The translations under genes and the position numbers were made by a program. DNA of 64,000 bases, from positions 372,001 through 436,000 of the forward strand of contig NZ_FOYQ01000002.1 of NCBI RefSeq assembly GCF_900115205.1, in the 5' to 3' direction. The DNA is from Robiginitalea myxolifaciens (GTDB lineage: Bacteria > Bacteroidota > Bacteroidia > Flavobacteriales > Flavobacteriaceae). Shown one piece after another: positions 43,669 through 52,561 of the stretch. The notes under the pieces were generated by a model that was given only the letters and a program-made list of their open reading frames with translations, made no database searches and was not told the DNA's origin. Position 1 is the first letter of the stretch; every line of letters starts with the position of its first letter.

Positions 43669-43673
43669 GTTTG

Positions 43674-43758
43674 CGGAGGAAGAGGGATTCGAACCCCCGG
43701 AGGTGTGACCCTCAATGGTTTTCAAGACCACCGCATTCGACCACTCTGCCATTCCTCC
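43674..43758 (-). tRNA. tRNA-Ser (UGA)
   Basis: An 85-nt class II tRNA. The acceptor stem GGAGGAA pairs with TTCCTCC, discriminator G; the anticodon loop CTTGAAA gives anticodon TGA (reads UCA and other UCN codons); a long variable arm (GAGGGTCACACCTC) is typical of tRNA-Ser; the T loop reads TTCGAAT. CCA is not encoded (CAA follows), as usual in Bacteroidetes. Confidence 0.97.
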
Positions 43759-43908
43759 TGAAATGCGGGGCAAATATATGGCTTTTTTGTAAGTGGGCGC
43801 AAAGGAGAATCGATTTTCGGCCTGCTTTTCCCGAAGAAGTTCGGTTCCCTTGCATTTCGGCGGAATGCACTTAATTTCATATCTTCCGTATTCCAATTAG
43901 CACAACGA

Positions 43909-44892
43909 ATGAAAGGATATAAAGCAGCAGTTCTCGGACCCATTCCCAGGGATCATATCACCACCCATCGCGGAGAGGTTATCGAGAAATATGGGTGCGC
44001 AACACATACGGCCATTGGCATGTCCCGTCTGCTGGGAAATGACGGTGAAGTCCACTTGATTTCTCATGTCCGCAAAGCAGATAAGCCCGGTGTTTTGGAA
44101 ATCCTTTCCCCCTACTCCAACATCAATACCACCGGGATTCGCGATGGTGCAGATCAGGGAGATGTTATTCAGCTCAAATTCGTCGATCAGAACAACCGTT
44201 TGGAGAAGCAAACCGGATTTATGAATCCGATCGTCGGAGAGGATTTAGAAGATGTGCTCGATGCCGATGTATTCGTCTGCGTTCCGATTACCGATTACGA
44301 AATTCCCCTGGAGACCCTGAAGTTCATCAAAGCAAACAGCAATGCGCCTGTAATATTCGATGCCCATGGGCCTACGAACATTGTTACTACAACCGGAGAC
44401 CGGCTTATCCGATATTGGATTGATCGGGATCTTTGGTTACCCTATATCGATGTGCTGAAGATGAACCTGGAGGAATCCCGCTGTTGCTGGTTCGAAAAAG
44501 AGTATAAGGTGGAAGACTTGAAACCTTTCCACGATGTTAGTGAAGCCCATCTGGACGACCTGGCCAATCACGTACTTTTCAAAGGGGTGAAATCCCTCAT
44601 TGTAACCCTGGACGCTGGCGGAAGTGCCGTTTACTTTATGAAAAACGGGAAAGTCCACAAGGAAATCGTTCCTTCTGTACCGGTTACGGATGTGGTAGAT
44701 ACTACGGGTTGTGGAGATTCTTTTGCCGGGGGTCTGGGCTTTGGGCTGTTGGAAGAGCCTGAGAACTTTGTCCGGGCGGCCAAGTACGCCAATGCCCTGG
44801 GCGCTCAACGTACACAGGGGCGTAATTTTGACGTGTTCCTAGATCGGGGTACTACGGATCAAATGCTCCACAAGGCCTACGGATCTATCTGA
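43909..44892 (+). CDS. PfkB family carbohydrate kinase
   Basis: A 327-residue ribokinase-like sugar or nucleoside kinase. The C-terminal PfkB signature DVVDTTGCGDSFAGGLGFGL contains the catalytic Asp (GCGD) and the anion hole; SLIVTLDAGGSAVYFMKNGK is the ATP-side strand. The N-terminal glycine pair typical of ribokinase is less clear (GPIPRDHITTHRGEVIEKYG), so the substrate may not be a simple pentose or hexose. It stands alone between tRNA-Ser and an M28 peptidase. The substrate cannot be named. Confidence 0.9.
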   Translation: MKGYKAAVLGPIPRDHITTHRGEVIEKYGCATHTAIGMSRLLGNDGEVHLISHVRKADKPGVLEILSPYSNINTTGIRDGADQGDVIQLKFVDQNNRLEKQTGFMNPIVGEDLEDVLDADVFVCVPITDYEIPLETLKFIKANSNAPVIFDAHGPTNIVTTTGDRLIRYWIDRDLWLPYIDVLKMNLEESRCCWFEKEYKVEDLKPFHDVSEAHLDDLANHVLFKGVKSLIVTLDAGGSAVYFMKNGKVHKEIVPSVPVTDVVDTTGCGDSFAGGLGFGLLEEPENFVRAAKYANALGAQRTQGRNFDVFLDRGTTDQMLHKAYGSI

Positions 44893-44914
44893 TTCCTGAC
44901 CGCATAGATTTCCG

Positions 44915-44922
44915 TATTTTTG
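44915..44922 (+). promoter_or_regulatory. -7 element of the M28 peptidase gene
   Basis: TATTTTTG, an exact TAnnTTTG match preceded by CCG, 19 bp before the ATG at 44942; the leader would be about 12-15 nt. Confidence 0.5.
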
Positions 44923-44941
44923 AATTCCTAAATAAAAATTG

Positions 44942-46501
44942 ATGAATAAGTATTGCATTTGTCTTGCTGCGCTTGCTCTTTCCTGCAACACCAGTAAGAA
45001 CACGGCATCCACCACTCCGGATCAGCCGGAAGTCGATGCCTCCGTAACCTATGCCGCCACGATTACCGAAGCGGAATTACAGGAACATTTATACACCTAC
45101 GCCTCAGACGAATTTGAAGGCAGGGAGACCGGGGAACCCGGACAAAAGAAAGCAGTCGAATATTTGAGAGAAGCTTATAAAGGGATGGATATTCCAGCCG
45201 CTGCCGGAACTTCAGGTACTTATTTCCAGAAGGTTCCTCTTGAAATGTCCAAACTTCCCGAGGGGCGAATCGTCCTGGATGATGTTATTCTTACCAATGG
45301 CGGAGAATTCCTGGCGTTTTCGCCCGGTACCGGCACCTATTCTGAAGTGGTCTTCATGGGATATGGCATTGATGAGGAACAGTATTCCGATTATGACAAT
45401 GTCGATGTAAATGGCAAGGTGGTGCTCACCCGTTCCGGAGAGCCACGAGGCGATGATGGCAATTATATCCTTACAGGGACCCTGGAAGCTTCGAAATGGA
45501 GTAATGTATCGGAAGCAATCAATCGTCGCGTAGATGCGGCCCAGGCTCATGGAGCCAAGGCCCTGATGTATGTAGACGATCAGAACTTCAAGCGGTATAA
45601 AGGCTATTTTGATAATATGCGACGCAACAATAGCGGGCGTATGAATTTGGCTTCTCAAGAGGAAAACACCCAATTTATCCTCCTCAATGGGGATGTGGCC
45701 AATACCGTATTCGGGGAGTGGTCCAAAATAGAGGTTGGCAGTAGTATTGCTGCAGATCTTGCCCTGGAAATTGAAAGTGAAAACCAGGCCATTGATTCCG
45801 AAAACGTAGTCGCTATTCTGGAAGGATCGGAAATCCCAAATGAGTATGTCGTGATTTCCTCTCACCTGGATCATATTGGTTTAGAACCCGATGGGGAGGT
45901 AAATAACGGCGCCGATGACGACGGATCCGGTACGGTTGCTATGCTGGAAATTGCGGAGGCCTTTAAGGAGGCTGCCAAAGCAGGTATCCGTCCCCGGCGA
46001 AGTATTGTTTTCCTCCATGTTACCGGGGAAGAAAAGGGGCTGCTAGGCTCGCGATACTACACGGATGTCGAACCCCTGTACCCCCTGGCCAACACGGTTG
46101 CGAATCTGAATATCGATATGATCGGACGAATCGACCCCAAACGCGAGGGTTCCCGGGAGTATATTTATCTGATCGGTTCCGATAAGCTGAGTACAGAACT
46201 ACACGAGCTGTCGGAGGAGGTAAATTCGAAATACACGGGGATGGAGTTGGATTATACCTACAACGACGAAAACGACCCCAACCGGTTTTACTACAGAAGC
46301 GACCACTACAATTTTGCCAAGAACAACATTCCGATCATTTTCTATTTTAACGGGACCCATGTAGATTATCACCGGCCCGGGGACACTCCGGATAAAATAA
46401 ATTACGATTTACTGGAGCAACGGGCGCGTTTGGTATTCCACACAGCCTGGGAAGTTGCCAACCGCGATGCGCGTTTGGTTGTTGACAAAGCGGCCAAATA
46501 A
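44942..46501 (+). CDS. M28 family metallopeptidase lipoprotein
   Basis: A 519-residue di-zinc aminopeptidase-like exopeptidase with a protease-associated (PA) domain inserted between residues about 120 and 280. The start is the ATG at 44942 rather than the TTG three bases before. The signal peptide ends in a probable lipobox (LALSC, Cys15). Zinc residues: His308 and Asp310 (SSHLDHIG), Asp325 (NNGADDDGSG), the catalytic/metal pair Glu363-Glu364 (HVTGEEKGLLGS), Asp in NLNIDMIGRID and His in VDYHRPGDTPDK. It should release N-terminal residues from peptides in the periplasm or at the cell surface. A strong hairpin terminator follows. Confidence 0.94.
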   Translation: MNKYCICLAALALSCNTSKNTASTTPDQPEVDASVTYAATITEAELQEHLYTYASDEFEGRETGEPGQKKAVEYLREAYKGMDIPAAAGTSGTYFQKVPLEMSKLPEGRIVLDDVILTNGGEFLAFSPGTGTYSEVVFMGYGIDEEQYSDYDNVDVNGKVVLTRSGEPRGDDGNYILTGTLEASKWSNVSEAINRRVDAAQAHGAKALMYVDDQNFKRYKGYFDNMRRNNSGRMNLASQEENTQFILLNGDVANTVFGEWSKIEVGSSIAADLALEIESENQAIDSENVVAILEGSEIPNEYVVISSHLDHIGLEPDGEVNNGADDDGSGTVAMLEIAEAFKEAAKAGIRPRRSIVFLHVTGEEKGLLGSRYYTDVEPLYPLANTVANLNIDMIGRIDPKREGSREYIYLIGSDKLSTELHELSEEVNSKYTGMELDYTYNDENDPNRFYYRSDHYNFAKNNIPIIFYFNGTHVDYHRPGDTPDKINYDLLEQRARLVFHTAWEVANRDARLVVDKAAK

Positions 46502-46540
46502 TCGCAGTTCAGTAGCAATACAGTAATGCCATAAACAAGA

Positions 46541-46575
46541 AAGCCTTCAGCAAAAACTGAAGGCTTTTTTTCTTG
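46541..46575 (+). terminator. Rho-independent terminator
   Basis: Perfect 10-bp stem AAGCCTTCAG / CTGAAGGCTT (46541-46550, 46557-46566) around CAAAAA, followed by TTTTTCTT on the plus strand. It ends the M28 gene and lies immediately beyond tRNA-His on the other strand, for which its U-tail is weaker. Confidence 0.88.
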
Positions 46576-46650
46576 GGTGGAAGACCGGGTTCGAACCGGC
46601 GACCTCTGGAACCACAATCCAGCGCTCTAACCAGCTGAGCTACAACCACC
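46576..46650 (-). tRNA. tRNA-His (GUG)
   Basis: 75 nt including the extra 5' G(-1) opposite C73 that defines tRNA-His. The anticodon loop ATTGTGG gives GTG; D arm GCTCAGCTGGTTAGAGC; T loop TTCGAAC. The acceptor stem GTGGTTG against CTTCCAC leaves two adjacent U-U pairs at positions 5-68 and 6-67. CCA is not encoded. Confidence 0.96.
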
Positions 46651-46862
46651 ATTTTAGCGGTGGCAAAGTTAATAGAATTCGAAGCTGTGCGCAAAATTAT
46701 TTCTGGCATATTTTGATTCGACCGGGAGGGTATTTGCGCCTTTTTCAGGCTCAGTTTCCAACTTCCAGAATTCCATTTTTATCGACGAACTGCACGATTA
46801 TATCGACCAGACACACAAAAATCCACCTTTCACAACAAACTTTACGCCACACAATGGGTCAA

Positions 46863-46876
46863 GGGTAAATTTAGCC
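46863..46876 (+). promoter_or_regulatory. Promoter element of the TPR sensor kinase
   Basis: GGGTAAATTTAGCC holds a -7-like TAAATTTA (46866-46873); a TTTA lies 21 bp upstream. The sequence strongly resembles the palindromic ftsK promoter, as if the centre of that palindrome had been removed. The ATG follows at 46893. Confidence 0.4.
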
Positions 46877-46892
46877 TGTCTGATTTTGACGC

Positions 46893-48998
46893 ATGAAAAG
46901 CCTTTGGCAACCTATACCAGTTCTCCTTTGCCTGTGCCTCCTGTTTCCGGGAATTTTTCCGGGGACTATGGATGTACTCGCCAATGAAACCGACCCCCGA
47001 GCTGAACTTCGAAAAGAAATCCAGAAGTTGGAGCGGTCCATAGACTTCAATCCACAGGATTCCACCTATATCAACAAACTCAACGAACTGGCTAAAGAAA
47101 TCCGGTTCTATCAGGCCGATAGCCTCCTGCAAATAGGCGAATTGATGCTGGACCTCAGTGAAGCTGCCGATTACCAGGCAGGAAAGAGTAAGGCAAATAT
47201 GCGACTGGCCGATTATTATTCAGATCGCGGTCAGAATGCCAAAGCGATTCGATACTACAAAAGAGGGCTCACCCTGGCCGAAGGAGATGAGCATCAGATG
47301 CTTCGCCTTAAAGGACTCAACAGCCTTTCTGGCGAATTTGCTTATAAAGGAGATTACGGTAGCGCATTGAATGGTTATCTGGAAGCCCTGGAATTGGCTC
47401 AGGAATTGGATGAGTTAATCATGCAATCGATAATCCTGGAGAATATTGCCAATTTATATTCCGAACAAAAAGACTACGAAGCCGCGCTGGCCTATTATAA
47501 AAAGGTCAAGCGCTTAAACGATTCTATTGATAATGAGGTGATCAAGGCCGAAACCATGAGCAATCTGGGATCCTTGTATGCCGATATGGGGAACCTGGAA
47601 TACGCCATGTTTAACGTTAACCAGAGTATCGACATCTTCGAAGAGCACCGGATCATGGATTGGCTGGCCTACGCCTATGAGACTAAGGGTAAAATCTACC
47701 TGAAGAAATACAATTACAAGTGGGCGCTGTACTGGTACAACCAAAGCGATATGTTGCATCTGAGCCTGGACGATCAGCGCGCTCGCATTGATTTGCTTAA
47801 TGGAATGGCACAGGCCTATTTTGGGAAAGGCAATGATAGTCTTGCTTCGGTTTACGCCACGGACGCGTTCAGAATAAGCAACGAGATCAATTTCACCAAT
47901 GGAAAGCGGGATTGTGCCAAGACCCTCTATAGAATCCACAGGAATCGGGAGGATTACGCTACTGCCCTGGCCTATCATGAGCTATTCCAGCAATTATCGG
48001 ACTCCCTGGCCCGAAGCGAAAACCGCCAGAGCCTGAATCTGCATAAGACTAAGGACGAATACGAGCGGCAGAAAGCCGAACTCATTGAGAACAACGAAAA
48101 GGCCCTGGCCAAGCAAAAGCGTTATATCCGCATCGGTTGGGTAATCCTTTTGATTGCCACCATTATTATCTATTTGGTGTGGCGCTCTAAAAAACTACAA
48201 AAGCAGCTGACTGCAGAATTGCAAACCAAGCAGGAGTTCCTCGAAAAGCGTAAAGCCGAACTCCAGGATATCAGTGAAACCAAAACCAAGCTCTTCTCCA
48301 TTATCGGTCACGACCTGCGCGGACCCATAGGTGCCTTACAAGGCTTGTTGAAAATGTTCAAGGACGGCGATCTGAAACGGGAAGAATTCCTGACCTTAAT
48401 GCCCAAGCTGCGCGGGGATGTTGATCATATCTATTTTACCCTGAATAACCTGCTCTCCTGGGGTAATTCCCAGCTGGAAGGCAGCATAACCAAGGCTCAG
48501 GAAATGGATATGCAAACTGTTGTACAGGACAATATAAACCTGCTTTCCGAACTGGCCGAACGCAAATCGATTCGCATTGTTTCCAAAGTGGATGGATCTG
48601 TACAAACCTGGTCCGATCCGAACCAGATCGACATTGTGATCCGAAACCTGATCAGCAATGCCATTAAATTTACCCCACACAACGGGATGGTAACCCTCAA
48701 AGCCCGGGAACTCGAAACGGAATGGGAAATCTCGGTCCGTGATACCGGTATGGGAATGGACCGTATTACTTTAGGTAAACTCTTCCAGGATAAGACGCAT
48801 CACACTACCTACGGAACAGATAAGGAGAAAGGTACCGGCCTGGGGCTTTCCCTTTGTAAAGAAATGGTCGAAAAGAATAACGGCCGAATCTGGGTGGAAA
48901 GCATTATGCGAAAAGGAAGTACCTTCTACTTTACCCTGCCCAAGGCCTGTATGCGGGGCCAAAACAATCCTGAAAACGCCTTAGGAAAAGCGGTTTAA
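46893..48998 (+). CDS. TPR-containing sensor histidine kinase
   Basis: 701 aa. Signal peptide (about 1-25), a periplasmic array of tetratricopeptide repeats (about 100-375, for example ANMRLADYYSDRGQNAKAIR and LENIANLYSEQKDYEAALAY), a coiled coil, one transmembrane helix at 411-430, and the kinase core: H box SIIGHDLRGPIG with phospho-acceptor His473, N box NLISNAIKFTP, G1 DTGMGM and G2 GTGLGLSLCKEM. It reads a periplasmic protein or peptide signal through the TPRs (family knowledge). No response regulator gene adjoins it, so its partner is unknown. Its stop overlaps the convergent bshB1 stop by 4 bp. Confidence 0.94.
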   Translation: MKSLWQPIPVLLCLCLLFPGIFPGTMDVLANETDPRAELRKEIQKLERSIDFNPQDSTYINKLNELAKEIRFYQADSLLQIGELMLDLSEAADYQAGKSKANMRLADYYSDRGQNAKAIRYYKRGLTLAEGDEHQMLRLKGLNSLSGEFAYKGDYGSALNGYLEALELAQELDELIMQSIILENIANLYSEQKDYEAALAYYKKVKRLNDSIDNEVIKAETMSNLGSLYADMGNLEYAMFNVNQSIDIFEEHRIMDWLAYAYETKGKIYLKKYNYKWALYWYNQSDMLHLSLDDQRARIDLLNGMAQAYFGKGNDSLASVYATDAFRISNEINFTNGKRDCAKTLYRIHRNREDYATALAYHELFQQLSDSLARSENRQSLNLHKTKDEYERQKAELIENNEKALAKQKRYIRIGWVILLIATIIIYLVWRSKKLQKQLTAELQTKQEFLEKRKAELQDISETKTKLFSIIGHDLRGPIGALQGLLKMFKDGDLKREEFLTLMPKLRGDVDHIYFTLNNLLSWGNSQLEGSITKAQEMDMQTVVQDNINLLSELAERKSIRIVSKVDGSVQTWSDPNQIDIVIRNLISNAIKFTPHNGMVTLKARELETEWEISVRDTGMGMDRITLGKLFQDKTHHTTYGTDKEKGTGLGLSLCKEMVEKNNGRIWVESIMRKGSTFYFTLPKACMRGQNNPENALGKAV

Positions 48999-49711
48999 AT
49001 TAAATCGCTCAGTTGCCGTACTGCAGGGAGGCGCGATACATTGAAGCCCTCGGCATGTTCTACCCCTATTAAACGTCCCAAATCCCGTGCCCGGTATTCT
49101 ACGCTGTCGGTGAAATTCTTGCTGCTTATCGGTGTTTGAGGTTCCTCGCTGTTGGGATCGTAAAATTGAGACGCATAGGCGCCAATTGCCGCTAGTTTCT
49201 GATCCATAAATCCACTGACATCCAGAGCAAAATCAGGAGTCAGGTTCTTCCATTGAATATAATGGTAAACATTTTTGGGCCTCCAGGCCTCCTGGGCGTC
49301 CCCGTTGTGATTTGTAGGAATCTTAATCAGACCGCTCAAGAAACAAGCGTCACTTACGAGTTCGCTTCCGCGGCCGTGGTCAATGTGGCGATCTTCCACC
49401 GCATTGCAGAGTACGATGTCAGGGCGATACTGTCGGACCTTTTGAATAATCGCCAACTGGTGCTGCCGATCATTACGAAAAAAACCATCGGCAAATCCCA
49501 TATTCTCGCGGACGCTTAATCCCAGTATTTCGCCTGCTTTAGCTGCTTCTGCATCCCGGATTTCAGCGGTGCCCCGAGTGCCCAGTTCACCCCGGGTGAG
49601 ATCGATAATCCCAACTTTTTTTCCCTGCGCTATTTCTTTGGCAATGGTAGCTCCTGCCCCGAGTTCCGCATCGTCGGGATGGGCCCCGAATACCAGTACA
49701 TCTAACTTCAT
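48995..49711 (-). CDS. bshB1: Bacillithiol biosynthesis deacetylase BshB1
   Basis: A 238-residue zinc-dependent LmbE/PIG-L deacetylase that converts GlcNAc-malate to GlcN-malate, the second step of bacillithiol synthesis. Zinc residues are His11, Asp13 and Asp14 (GAHPDDAELGAG), followed by LTRGELGTRGTAEIRDAEA and EDRHIDHGRGSELV with the further His ligand. Length and motif order match BshB1 of Bacteroidetes. The ATG overlaps the stop of the upstream cystathionine enzyme gene by 4 bp (ATGA), linking it to cysteine supply, since bacillithiol is Cys-GlcN-malate. bshA and bshC are not in the window. Confidence 0.93.
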   Translation of the reverse strand: MKLDVLVFGAHPDDAELGAGATIAKEIAQGKKVGIIDLTRGELGTRGTAEIRDAEAAKAGEILGLSVRENMGFADGFFRNDRQHQLAIIQKVRQYRPDIVLCNAVEDRHIDHGRGSELVSDACFLSGLIKIPTNHNGDAQEAWRPKNVYHYIQWKNLTPDFALDVSGFMDQKLAAIGAYASQFYDPNSEEPQTPISSKNFTDSVEYRARDLGRLIGVEHAEGFNVSRLPAVRQLSDLI

Positions 49712-50871
49712 GCGAGGCTGTGTGTTGCTTTACGTAATGCTTGCAGCAAATCTTCCTTTAAGTCTTCAATATCCTCTATACCGGAGGAAAAACGAATGAG
49801 GCCTTCTTCAATTCCGGCTGCCTTGCGTTGCGCTTCGGTCAACAGGGCATGTGATGTCTGCGAAGGAAGTGTCAGCGTACTCTCGACTCCGGCCAAACTC
49901 ATGGAAGCCTTAACTAATTTGAGCGAATGGGTGAATTCACCAAGGTCTACCTCAGGGGCCAATTCAAAAGACAGCATGCCCCCAAAAGCCTTCATTTGCT
50001 TTTTTGCCAATTCGTGATCCGGATGGTCTTCCAGTCCCGGATAATATACCCGGTTTACTTCCGGGCATGTTTGCAGGAAACGGGCCAGCTCCAAGGCATT
50101 CTGGCTTTGCGCCTTAACGCGAAGCCCCATGGTCTTGATACTACGCTCGAGGAGCCACACCGTGTAATCGCTCAGACTTCCTCCCATATTTTTGGCTAAC
50201 TGGAAGATACGGTCAATGTGTTCCGTACTTCCCATTACCACACCAGCGCAGATGTCGGAATGTCCTCCCATGTACTTGGTAGCCGAATGAATAATGAGGT
50301 CAATCCCGAAGTCTGCCGGATTTTGGTTTACCGGGGAGGCAAAGGTGTTGTCGATCATCGTAACAAGACCTTTTTTCCGGGCAAGCTCCGCCACTCCCTC
50401 CAAATCAGTGATTTGCATCAGTGGATTGGAAGGGGTCTCGAGGTAGAGAACCCGGGTATTTTCACGGATCGCCTGCCGGTATGCGGCAACCGTTGGTTCG
50501 GCTATGAATGTGTATTCGATCCTGAACTTGTCGAATTCCTCCCGGATCAGGTTCTGCGTACCTCCATAGGAATGCTCTGAGAGCACCACATGATCCCCGC
50601 TTTGTACAAAGGCGAGTAAGGCGGTACTTACAGCGGCCATTCCACTCCCGAAGATCAGCGCCGTTTCCGTGTTTTCCAGGGCGGCCATTTTGCGGCAAAG
50701 CGCCTCTTGATTCGGGGTATTGAAGTATCGCGGATAGCGTTTAATATCCACATCCTCATAGGCGTAAGAGGTACTTACATATATGGGAGATACCGCCCCG
50801 CGAAATCGCTCATCCTCGAGGTTTCCGCTATGCGTGCAGCGCGTATTGATTCCCTTGTGTTTGTTTTCCAT
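49708..50871 (-). CDS. Cystathionine gamma-synthase/lyase family PLP enzyme
   Basis: A 387-residue trans-sulfuration enzyme, starting at the ATG at 50871 (MENKHKGINTRCTHSG); a frame open to 50919 adds 16 unlikely residues. Motifs: RYFNTPNQEALCRKMAALEN (subunit contacts), FGSGMAAVSTAL, YGGTQNL, IDNTFASPV with the PLP Asp, and Lys199 in HSATKYMGGHSD. It could make cystathionine or split it to cysteine; lyase and synthase cannot be separated by eye. The 4-bp overlap with bshB1 favours a role in cysteine supply for bacillithiol. Confidence 0.9.
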   Translation of the reverse strand: MENKHKGINTRCTHSGNLEDERFRGAVSPIYVSTSYAYEDVDIKRYPRYFNTPNQEALCRKMAALENTETALIFGSGMAAVSTALLAFVQSGDHVVLSEHSYGGTQNLIREEFDKFRIEYTFIAEPTVAAYRQAIRENTRVLYLETPSNPLMQITDLEGVAELARKKGLVTMIDNTFASPVNQNPADFGIDLIIHSATKYMGGHSDICAGVVMGSTEHIDRIFQLAKNMGGSLSDYTVWLLERSIKTMGLRVKAQSQNALELARFLQTCPEVNRVYYPGLEDHPDHELAKKQMKAFGGMLSFELAPEVDLGEFTHSLKLVKASMSLAGVESTLTLPSQTSHALLTEAQRKAAGIEEGLIRFSSGIEDIEDLKEDLLQALRKATHSLA

Positions 50872-50978
50872 ACATCCGAAAATTAACCAGTCGTAACTCA
50901 GATTAGGTCCGACATTCAAAAATAGCGATTCCGGGGCATTTCACCTGAAATTCCGGAATCGCCTGAGATAGCGTTGGT

Positions 50979-52382
50979 TTACACCTGGAAGGACTTCCAT
51001 TTCCCCTTGCGAAAAGCCAGCAGCGCCAGTACGGTAAGTAAAACCTCGGCGAGGGTTATGGCCAGGAATACTCCAATAGGGCCATAATCCAGAACTTTTG
51101 CCGCGAAATAGGCAAAGGGGAGTTGGAATAACCAGAAAGCTACCAGATTAATACGCGTTGGGGTTCGTGTATCCCCGGAACCGTTGAAGGCTTGAGTAAC
51201 CACCATTCCGTAGGCATAGAATATGTAACCCGCCGCGATAACCCGCAGGCATAATGCCCCGTTCTCCACTACAGCGGGTACGTCGTTGAACCAGCCCAGG
51301 ATGGTGGGGGCAAATATCAGGTAACCGATAGATACCAATCCCATAAACCAGGCATTGTATTTTCCGGTTTTCCATACGGAAGTCTCTGCGCGTTCCGGTT
51401 TGCCCGCTCCCAGGTTTTGACCAACCAGGGTGGCAGCCGCATTACTCATACCCCAGGAAGGCATCAGCGTAAACATCATTACCCGGATGGCAATGGTGTA
51501 GCCGGCCAGCACCTCGCTTCCGAATTCGCTCATTAATCGCATGAGGAATACCCAACTGCTGGTTCCGATTAAGAATTGTGCAATTCCCCCAAGAGAAACC
51601 CGTACCAGATTCCACATAACTTTCAGATCCAGCACCCAATTCCTCAGGGTAACTTTTATTCTGCTCCAGCCTAAGAACAGGATCGCCAGTTGGACGAGCA
51701 CCGCGGTACCCCGGCCTATATTGGTAGCAATAGCAGCCCCTTTTACCCCGAATTCAGGGATAGGCCCCCATCCGAAAATAAAAATAGGATCGAGAATAAT
51801 GTTTAAGCCATTGGAAAGCACCAAAACCCACATGGCCACGGAAGCATCCCCCGCCCCCCGGAATATCGCGTTGATCAGGAACAGCAACATTATGGTGATA
51901 TTTCCCCCGATCAACCATTGGGTATATCCGTAGCCCTCTTCAATAAGATCCTGCTCTCCACCCATTAACTGGAGGATATCCTTGGCATAGATATATCCGA
52001 ATATACCGACGGTAATCGCCACGACACTCCCGAGGATTATGGCTTGCACAGCGGCTATTCGGGCTCCGGTGACGTCTTTTTCACCAATGCGGCGTGCAAC
52101 AACGGCAGTTGCTGCCATGCTTAAGCCAATGGCTACTGCGTAAAGTAAGGTGATAACAGATTCGGTCAGGCCTATGGTGGCTACAGCATTTACGCTAACC
52201 TTGGACACATAGGCGATGTCTACAACGGCAAAGACGGATTCCATCATCATCTCCAGAATCATTGGAATGGAGAGCATGAAAATGGCTTTACGTACGCTGC
52301 CTTCGGTGAAATCCCCATGAGAACCCTTGAGGGCCTGAAGGAAATACTTGAAGTATCGTGATTTAAATGGATTGATCGACAT
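50979..52382 (-). CDS. MATE family efflux transporter
   Basis: 467 aa with twelve transmembrane helices in two pseudo-symmetric halves: SIPMILEMMMESVFAVVDIAYV (in part SIPMILEMMMESVFAVV) starts the N half and NAAATLVGQNLGAGKPERAE sits in the C half; PTRINLVAFWLFQLPFAY is another family block. MATE pumps export cationic drugs or metabolites with Na+ or H+. The N-terminal 30 residues are cytoplasmic. It stands between the cystathionine enzyme and the ResB-CcsA gene with gaps of 107 and 179 bp, so it is probably transcribed on its own. Substrate unknown. Confidence 0.95.
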   Translation of the reverse strand: MSINPFKSRYFKYFLQALKGSHGDFTEGSVRKAIFMLSIPMILEMMMESVFAVVDIAYVSKVSVNAVATIGLTESVITLLYAVAIGLSMAATAVVARRIGEKDVTGARIAAVQAIILGSVVAITVGIFGYIYAKDILQLMGGEQDLIEEGYGYTQWLIGGNITIMLLFLINAIFRGAGDASVAMWVLVLSNGLNIILDPIFIFGWGPIPEFGVKGAAIATNIGRGTAVLVQLAILFLGWSRIKVTLRNWVLDLKVMWNLVRVSLGGIAQFLIGTSSWVFLMRLMSEFGSEVLAGYTIAIRVMMFTLMPSWGMSNAAATLVGQNLGAGKPERAETSVWKTGKYNAWFMGLVSIGYLIFAPTILGWFNDVPAVVENGALCLRVIAAGYIFYAYGMVVTQAFNGSGDTRTPTRINLVAFWLFQLPFAYFAAKVLDYGPIGVFLAITLAEVLLTVLALLAFRKGKWKSFQV

Positions 52383-52561
52383 GATTAAGAAGTTTGTGGT
52401 AAAGGATTACCGGAAACTGACGTCTTGCCGCAGGATTAAGGGGCATTGAAGTCTGTATTTCCAGTCTTTTCCGGGAAGTTCCGGAAGGATCGCGAAGGGC
52501 TTCTTAATCAATCATAGTCCGCAAATATTGCGAAAAAATCTGAATCCGGCCTAAAACCAAG

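Noticed and set aside
43606-43896. An open frame running across tRNA-Ser
   Set aside because: It translates the tRNA itself plus the terminator and has no coding support.
45212-45874. A 220-codon open frame antisense to the M28 peptidase
   Set aside because: It is a shadow of a strongly conserved coding region; no start signal or domain supports it.
46576-46650. Two adjacent U-U pairs in the acceptor stem of tRNA-His, suggesting a pseudogene
   Set aside because: All identity elements, loops and the other stems are intact, and from memory the same 5' and 3' ends occur in tRNA-His of other Flavobacteriaceae, so I treat it as a normal gene.
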